In this document: positions 17,731 to 22,287 of the stretch, piece by piece
Layout of the letters: every line of letters begins with the position of its first letter
Position numbering within the stretch: the stretch's first letter is position 1
From: Rhodococcus sp. IITR03
GTDB lineage: Bacteria; Actinomycetota; Actinomycetes; Mycobacteriales; Mycobacteriaceae
Assembly: GCA_001017865.1 (NCBI GenBank)
Contig: LATQ01000097.1
Span: 1 to 22,287 of the forward strand
DNA length: 22,287 nt
Direction: 5' to 3'
The notes under the pieces: generated by a model
Databases searched by the model: none
What the model was told of the DNA's origin: nothing
The model's input: only the letters and a program-made list of their open reading frames with translations
Made by a program: the position numbers and the translations under genes

Positions 17731-17811
17731 GCTGGGACTGTTCGATACGCCACACCTGCACAGCGCAGGTCGCTCCGTTACGCGGAGCACCCCCTCCCAC
17801 ACAGTCCCGGC
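17731..17811 (+). ncRNA. Candidate structured 5' leader, three-way junction
   Basis: An 11-bp outer stem (GCTGGGACTGT at 17731-17741 with ACAGTCCCGGC at 17801-17811, one G-U pair) encloses two adjacent hairpins. The first is ACCTGC-acagc-GCAGGT (17754-17770) and the second GCTCCG-ttacg-CGGAGC (17772-17788), each a 6-bp stem with a 5-base loop, with one base between them. The element ends 33 bases before the monooxygenase ATG. It could be a leader RNA with regulatory function or a set of protein-binding palindromes. No known riboswitch class was recognised. Confidence 0.35.
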
Positions 17812-17844
17812 TCACAGCAGCCGATCCCAGGAAGAGTCACCGTC

Positions 17845-19014
17845 ATGGGTCAGGTATTGGACAGGATCATGCAGCACGCGGACGAGATCCGCGCCGAGGG
17901 TGTCGAGGGCGACAAGCTCATGCGCCTCACCGACACCACCGCGAAGCGCCTGCGTGACTCCGGCATCATCCGCACCTTCCAGCCGAAAGAGTACGGCGGT
18001 TTCGAAGGCCACCCGCGTGAGGCGGCCGAGACCATCATGCGCTCGGTGCACTCGACGGCGCGCGACGGGCTGGGTCGCCGGCATCGTCGGCGTTCATCCG
18101 TGGGAGCTCGCCTTCTTCGACCCCAAGGCCCAGGAGGAGATCTGGGGCGAGGACAACGACATGTGGATGGCCTCGCCGTACGCACCGATGGGTGTCGCGG
18201 TGCCCGTCGACGGCGGATACATCCTCAACGGCCGCTGGTCGTTCTCGTCCGGCACCGACCACTGCGCTGGATCATGATCGGCGCCGCCGTCGGCGACAAG
18301 GACGGCAACCGTACCGGCAAGGTGCTGCACGTCGTGCTTCCCCGCTCCGATTACGAGATCGACCAGGACAGCTGGAACGTCATCGGCCTGCGCGGCACGG
18401 GTTCGAAGGACCTGATCATCAAGGACGCCTTTATCCCCGAGCACCGCACGCTCGACGCCGACATCGTGCTCAGCGGCAACGGCTGGCGCCACGCGGGTCG
18501 CGACGAGACGCTGTACAAGTTCCCCTTCTCGTACATCTTCCCGCTGGGCATCACCGCGTCGCTGATCGGCATGACCGAGGGCGCACTGGCCTGCTACGTC
18601 GCAGCGCAGAAGGAGCGCGTCCAGGTTTCGGGCATTCCGATCAAGGAGGACCCGTACGTCCTGTTCGCGATCAGCGAGGCGGCCGCCGAGATCTCCGCGT
18701 CGCGGCTCGCGCTGCTCGAGACCGTCGACCGCTTCTGGGACAAGACGGACCGCGGTGAGGAGATCAGCTTCGAGGAGCGCGCCATCGGACGTCGCACCCA
18801 GATCTCGGCCGCGTGGCGGGCCGTGCGGGCGATGGACGAGATCTTCGCGCGTGCCGGCGGTGCCGCGGTGCACCTGAAGACGCCGATGCAGCGTTTCTGG
18901 CGCGACGCACACGTCGGCCTGACCCACGCCATCCACGTGCCCGGCCTGATCTACCACTCCGCAGCCCTGACGCAGCTCGGTGGCGACCCGCAGTCCCTAC
19001 CGCGCATGATCTGA
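17845..19014 (+). CDS. HsaA-like flavin-dependent monooxygenase, acyl-CoA dehydrogenase fold (two frameshifts)
   Basis: About 390 aa. The ATG at 17845 has AGGAAGAG about 8 bases upstream. The family comprises two-component flavin hydroxylases such as HsaA, which ortho-hydroxylate a phenol with reduced flavin from a partner reductase. Visible signatures are EYGG near the N-terminus, TGWVAGIVGVHPWELAFFD, SYAPMG-like ASPYAPMG, GLRGTGSKDL followed by DAFIPEHR, and the C-terminal PMQRFWRDAHVGLTHA, which is close to HsaA. The frame shifts at about 18058-18062 (one extra or two missing bases, just before ATGWVAG) and at 18265, where a missing C restores TDHCRWIMIG. An extradiol dioxygenase gene follows 29 bases downstream, so the product is presumably a catechol that the dioxygenase cleaves. 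No reductase gene lies in the window. The exact substrate cannot be told from sequence alone. Confidence 0.8.
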   Translation: MGQVLDRIMQHADEIRAEGVEGDKLMRLTDTTAKRLRDSGIIRTFQPKEYGGFEGHPREAAETIMRSVHSTARDGLGRRHRRRSSVGARLLRPQGPGGDLGRGQRHVDGLAVRTDGCRGARRRRIHPQRPLVVLVRHRPLRWIMIGAAVGDKDGNRTGKVLHVVLPRSDYEIDQDSWNVIGLRGTGSKDLIIKDAFIPEHRTLDADIVLSGNGWRHAGRDETLYKFPFSYIFPLGITASLIGMTEGALACYVAAQKERVQVSGIPIKEDPYVLFAISEAAAEISASRLALLETVDRFWDKTDRGEEISFEERAIGRRTQISAAWRAVRAMDEIFARAGGAAVHLKTPMQRFWRDAHVGLTHAIHVPGLIYHSAALTQLGGDPQSLPRMI

Positions 19015-19043
19015 TTCCCCCCTTCACTTTCGAGGACGATGAC

Positions 19044-19954
19044 ATGACTGAACTGAGAGGTCTCGGCTACCTCCGCATCCAGACGCAGGACGTGCCGCGT
19101 TGGCGCGCCCTGCTCCTCGACGGGCTCGGCATGGCCGAGGGAACCGGCCCCGAGGCCGACGGCTTCTACGCCCGCATCGACGAGCGCCGCTCCCGCATCC
19201 AGGTGCTGCCCGGCGATTCCGACAAGGCCCTGGCCGTGGCTGGGAGGTGCGTGACGAGTTCGCGCTCCAGCGAGTGCGCGAGGCCGTCGAGAAGTCGGGA
19301 CGCACCGTCGAGGTGCTCTCGCACAAGGAAGCGACCTACATCGACGCCGAGGGCGCCATCGCGTTCGAGGATCCGGCCGGAACCCGCCTCGAAGTGTTCT
19401 TCGGGCCGGTTCTCGACCACAGCCCGGTGGTGACGCGGTTCGGCGGACGCTGGGTGACCGGCGGCCTCGGCCTGGGTCACGTCGTGCTGCCGACGGCGAA
19501 CTTCGCCGAGACGTACGAGTTCTACACGCAGGTTCTCGGTTTCCTGCCGCGCGGCTCGATCCGTCTCGACGAGGACGGCCTCGTGCGGGTCCGCTTCCTC
19601 GGTATCAACGAACGCCACCACAGCCTCGCGCTGTGCCCGGCTCCGCCGAACGAGGAGCCCGGCCTGGTGCACCTGATGACCGAGGTCGACACCCTCGACG
19701 CGGTCGGCCAGGCCCTCGATCGGGTGAACAAGCTCGACTTCTCGATCTCGTCGACGCTCGGCCGGCACACCAACGACAAGATGATCTCGTTCTACGTCCG
19801 CGCACCCGGCGGCTGGGATCTCGAGTTCGGTACCGAAGGCATGCTCGTCGACGAGCGTCACTACACGTCCGAGGAGATCACGGCGGATGCGTACTGGGGC
19901 CACGACCAGTCGGGATCCGAGCTGCTGAAGGCGTTCCTGCCTCCCACTGCCTGA
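19044..19954 (+). CDS. BphC/HsaC-type extradiol ring-cleavage dioxygenase (one frameshift)
   Basis: 303 aa after repair, a two-domain type I (VOC fold) extradiol dioxygenase that opens a catechol ring next to the diol using Fe(II) and O2. The metal ligands are all present: His146 (GLGHVVL), His210 (GLVHLMTE) and Glu261 (WDLEFG), matching biphenyl enzyme numbering closely. The second-sphere His pair NERHHSLA and the Tyr in SFYVRAPGG are also kept. One G is missing at 19238-19239; restoring it gives ALAVGWEVRDE, which aligns with HsaC. That the ligand numbering falls into place only after repair supports a sequence error. It lies 29 bases after the monooxygenase gene, and a strong terminator follows, so the two form an operon. 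The substrate may be a biphenyl-type, steroid-derived or other bicyclic catechol; HsaC and BphC cannot be separated here. Confidence 0.9.
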
Positions 19955-19977
19955 CATCCCACGGGCCTGTCCGACGA

Positions 19978-20010
19978 ATGCACCGCGACTTCCGGTCGCG
20001 GTGCATTTTT
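19978..20010 (+). terminator. Rho-independent terminator of the monooxygenase-dioxygenase operon
   Basis: A perfect 12-bp stem (ATGCACCGCGAC and complement) with a 5-base loop TTCCG followed by TTTTT, 23 bases after the dioxygenase stop. A flanking CGACGAA/TTCGTCG extends pairing. It is the most canonical terminator in the window. Confidence 0.88.
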
Positions 20011-20071
20011 CGTCGGTCTTGAAATTCGTTCTTCCGCAGAGCTCCGAGTGGCGCTACAGTCGTAGATACTC

Positions 20072-20089
20072 ATTGATCGGTCGATCAAT
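20072..20089. promoter_or_regulatory. IclR-site candidate 1, ATTGATC-GGTC-GATCAAT
   Basis: A palindrome with 7-bp arms and a 4-base spacer, ending 24 bases before the first IclR start codon. It shares the TTGATC-N4-GATCAA core with the site before the second IclR gene. A weak promoter (TTCCGC 20032-20037, TACAGT 20055-20060, 17-base spacer) would place it just after the transcription start, as expected for repression or autoregulation. Confidence 0.6.
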
Positions 20090-20113
20090 CAACGACACGC
20101 CACGGAGAAGACC

Positions 20114-20778
20114 ATGTCCGAAGTCCTCCCCACCCCCTCGTCCGTCATGGACCGCGTCGGCCTTCTGCTCGAACCGTTCCGCGACACGGACGGACTGACC
20201 CTCACCGAACTGTGCCGACGAACGGGCTTCCCCCGCTCGTCGGCCCATCGCATGCTTCTCCAGCTCGTGCGGGTCGGATGGATGCGTCGCAGCGGCACCA
20301 CCTATCACCTCGGCCCGAAGATCGTCGAGCTCGGCGCCCTCGCGCAGGCACACGACCGGATCCACAGCGCCGCCCTCCGCTCGATGTACGACCTGCACCG
20401 AGAGACCGGTCTCGCCGTCCACCTGACCGTTCTCGACGACGACCAGGTCGTCTACCTGGAGAAGGTGAGCGGCGCGCAGTTCACCGACACCACCTGGGCG
20501 GGCCAGCGGCGTCCCGCCGAGGACACCGTCGCCGGCCTGGCGCTGCTCGCCGACGCGACGGGCACCATCCTGCGCTGAGCGGCCCCGACGGATACACGCT
20601 CGCCGGTGGTGTCGTGTACGGCGGTGAATGCTTCCGGCACGCCGTCGCCGCTTTCGCCGCAGGGGACGGGGAGATCGCCGCACTCTCACTTGCCGGCCCC
20701 GTCGAGGCACTCGGCGAAGACGCGACCCGGCGGCTGCGTCGGGCAGCCGACCACCTGGAAGCGACCCTGACCGCGTGA
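20114..20778 (+). CDS. IclR-family transcriptional regulator 1 (one frameshift)
   Basis: 221 aa after repair. The ATG at 20114 has GGAGAAG 3 bases upstream of it. The N-terminal winged helix-turn-helix is clear (LTLTELCRRTGFPRSSAHRMLLQL), followed by YHLGPKIVELGALAQAH and the effector domain (TGLAVHLTVLDDDQVVYLEKV). One missing C at about 20575 creates the apparent stop; repair reads ILRLSGPDGYTLAGGV. The effector domain is unusual: the usual T-A-x-G-K-x-L-L-A reads DTVAGLALLA, lacking the G-K, and roughly 20 residues of the variable middle are missing relative to the neighbour. It ends EIAALSLAGPVEAL, the usual final strand. It is the tandem paralog of the next gene, with the same operator type, and probably controls the catabolic operon upstream, itself or both. 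Confidence 0.8.
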
Positions 20779-20800
20779 CACCACGCCCTGTCCACAGCCC

Positions 20801-20820
20801 CGTTGATCAATCGATCAACG
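20801..20820. promoter_or_regulatory. IclR-site candidate 2, CGTTGATC-AATC-GATCAACG
   Basis: A palindrome with 8-bp arms and a 4-base spacer, placed 22 bases after the first IclR stop and 28 bases before the second IclR start. The core TTGATC-N4-GATCAA is identical to candidate 1, and both spacers end in TC. Confidence 0.6.
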
Positions 20821-20848
20821 GACGGTTCCGGCACATCGTGAGGATGCC

Positions 20849-21630
20849 ATGACACACACCGACGACTTCTCCAACGCCTTCATCGCCCGCGTGGCCGGGC
20901 TCCTGGACGAGTTCCACACCGGCGATCGCCTCACCCTCTCCGAACTGTCGACGCGCACGGGCCTGCCCCGCTCGTCCACCCACCGGCTGCTCACCCAGCT
21001 CGCCGAGCACGGCTGGGTGAGCAAGCGCGGCAAGACCTACGCGCTCGGACGCACACCGCTCGAGTGGGGCGCGCTGGCGAGGAACCACGACCGCCTGCAC
21101 CGAGCGGCCCATCCCGTCCTGCACGACCTGCATTCGGCGACAGGTCTCGTCGTACACCTGGCGGTTCTCGAAGGTGGCGATGTGCGCTACGTCGACAAGG
21201 TCGGCCGCGGACCTGTCGCACTCCCCTCGCGCATCGGCGGACGGCAGCCGGCGCATCGCACCGCACTCGGAAAGGCCCTTCTGGCCCACACCCGGATGCA
21301 CGCCGCCTATCCTGCGACCGGATGCACGTACGCCACTGCTCCGAGGCTGAGAATTTGCTCTCCCGCAACGAGATCGCACGTATCCGCGAACGCCACGTCG
21401 CGCACGAGTGCGGGGAATCGTTGCCGGGTATCGCATGCGTGGCGGCGCCGATCGGAAACGGGCAGATGTGCGTGGGAGCGCTGTCCGTGACCGGACCCGT
21501 CGACATCGTCGACACCGTCAGCCTGGCCACCCCGGTCCGGCTCGCGGCACGGGCCGTCTGGCGCTCCCTGTCCCCGGCCGATTCCCAGCCACACCTCGGC
21601 CGGCCGATGGCTCAGCGCACCAGCGCCTGA
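20849..21630 (+). CDS. IclR-family transcriptional regulator 2 (one frameshift)
   Basis: 260 aa after repair, the usual IclR length. The ATG at 20849 follows GAGGAT. The winged helix-turn-helix is LTLSELSTRTGLPRSSTHRLLTQLAEHGWV, and the effector-binding domain has TGLVVHLAVLEGGDVRYVDKV, the canonical HRTALGKALLAH, and the ending GIACVAAPIGNGQMCVGALSVTGP. One missing C at 21341-21342 breaks the frame; repair reads ATAPEAENLLSRNEIARIRERH. It is closely related to the first IclR protein over the DNA-binding domain (FPRSSAHR versus LPRSSTHR), which fits with both genes having the same operator. The 3' end overlaps the convergent dehydrogenase gene by 19 bases. A regulatory role in aromatic or steroid catabolism is inferred from its position. 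Confidence 0.85.
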
Positions 21631-22287
21631 CCTCCGTCCACCGGAAGCGAATGGCCCGTGATGTAGCGGGCCGCCTCGCTGCACAGGAAGACGACCGCGG
21701 GCCCGATATCGGTCTCGGGATCACCGAGTCGACCGAGCGGGATCGAACTCGCGTATGCGGCAGCTTCGTCCGGCTCGCGTTCCGCCCACTCCTGCATGGC
21801 CACCGAATCGGCGAGCGGAAGAATCGAATTGACGCGGATCCCGTCCGCCGCCCACTCACAGGCGGCGGTGCGGGTGAGAACCCGGATCGCTTCCTTCGCG
21901 GCGGCGTATCCACCCGTGCCCGAGGGGTTCCACCGGATACCGGCCGCCGATCCGAGATTGACGATCGAACCACCGCCGCGCAGGTGCGGGTGGCACGCCC
22001 GCATCATCCGCCAGGTGGCGGTCGGGCCGGACTCCATCCCGTCGCGGTACACGGCCTCGTCGAGTTCGAGCAGCGTTCCCGGAGCGGGTGATTGCGCGTT
22101 GTTCACCAGGATGTTCAGGCCACCGAACTCCTTCACCACGTCCGCGACGGTCGCCTCCACGGCCGCCGCGTCGGTCACGTCGCACACGTACGGCACCGCA
22201 CGGCCGCCCCGAGCTTCGATCATCGACCGCGGGTGGCACCGATCGTCTCCGCGGTGCGCCCACGACGCGACCGAGGCGCCGGCCGCG
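21612..22287 (-). CDS. Short-chain dehydrogenase/reductase (5' partial, frameshifted at the edge)
   Basis: C-terminal three quarters of a classical SDR of about 250 aa, an NAD(P)-dependent oxidoreductase. Present are the cofactor-side DVTD motif, NNAQSP in place of the usual NNAG, catalytic Ser in NLGSAAG, catalytic Y-x3-K in GGYAAAKEA, IRVNSILP, and the C-terminal P-LGRLGDPETD...VVFLCSEAARYITGHSLPVDGG. The Met at 22221-22223 is internal: upstream bases still encode AAGASVA and, in a shifted frame, RTAETIGATR, typical of the region before the GGRAV strand, so at least one or two indels lie between 22224 and 22270. The glycine-rich TGxxxGIG motif is outside the window. It is convergent with the second IclR gene. 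The substrate is unknown; location suggests a dehydrogenation step in the same catabolic locus. Confidence 0.85.
   Translation of the reverse strand, partial: AAGASVASWAHRGDDRCHPRSMIEARGGRAVPYVCDVTDAAAVEATVADVVKEFGGLNILVNNAQSPAPGTLLELDEAVYRDGMESGPTATWRMMRACHPHLRGGGSIVNLGSAAGIRWNPSGTGGYAAAKEAIRVLTRTAACEWAADGIRVNSILPLADSVAMQEWAEREPDEAAAYASSIPLGRLGDPETDIGPAVVFLCSEAARYITGHSLPVDGGQALVR

Noticed and set aside
17559..17844. A KstR or KstR2 steroid-regulon box before the HsaA-like gene
   Set aside because: I found no TnnAACnnGTTnnA or CAAG-N2-CTTG type sequence in the intergenic region, so steroid-regulon membership cannot be claimed.
1..22287. A decaying genomic island full of pseudogenes
   Set aside because: Breaks are spread evenly over core-like and accessory genes, are almost all one missing base in a homopolymer, and repaired proteins keep all catalytic residues. 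There are no transposases, premature stops by substitution or large deletions.

Overview
The window is high-GC actinobacterial chromosome, most likely Rhodococcus or a close mycolate-producing relative. The grounds are GC-rich codon third positions, frequent GTG starts, many lipoproteins with a lipobox Cys, tandem IclR regulators, and a flavin monooxygenase / extradiol dioxygenase pair of the type used in steroid and aromatic catabolism. No mobile element, tRNA, rRNA or CRISPR array was seen.

A dominant property is that most genes are broken by single-base frameshifts. About 20 are seen, nearly all one missing G or C in a short run of identical bases, and each can be repaired to give a continuous conserved protein. 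I read these as sequencing or assembly errors, not pseudogenes. Coordinates below span the repaired genes and each entry gives the frameshift position.

Region 1 (1-2850): the 3' part of a membrane-anchored seven-bladed YVTN propeller protein, possibly the sensor end of a PknD-like Ser/Thr kinase; an overlapping beta-lactamase-fold lipoprotein; and a convergent small lipoprotein.

Region 2 (3107-14334): a long same-strand block of cell-envelope genes. A secreted SGNH esterase and an acyltransferase-3 membrane protein look like a split OatA-type O-acyl transfer module. Then come three paralogous proteins built as polyproline head, one membrane helix and PQQ-like propeller, a DUF4190 protein with the same polyproline head, and a polyproline-headed multi-pass protein that probably continues into a gene ending in two variant leucine-rich repeats. 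Several genes overlap by 1-4 bases, indicating translational coupling. This polyproline/propeller cluster is the best candidate for an undescribed system.

Region 3 (14353-17021): two divergent lipoprotein genes bounded on both sides by long bidirectional terminator hairpins of related sequence.

Region 4 (17016-22287): a catabolic locus. A SnoaL-like protein is divergent from a HsaA-like flavin monooxygenase and a BphC/HsaC-like extradiol dioxygenase, followed by a strong terminator. Two tandem IclR-family regulators follow, each preceded about 25 bases upstream by the same TTGATC-N4-GATCAA palindrome, and then a convergent short-chain dehydrogenase that runs off the window.
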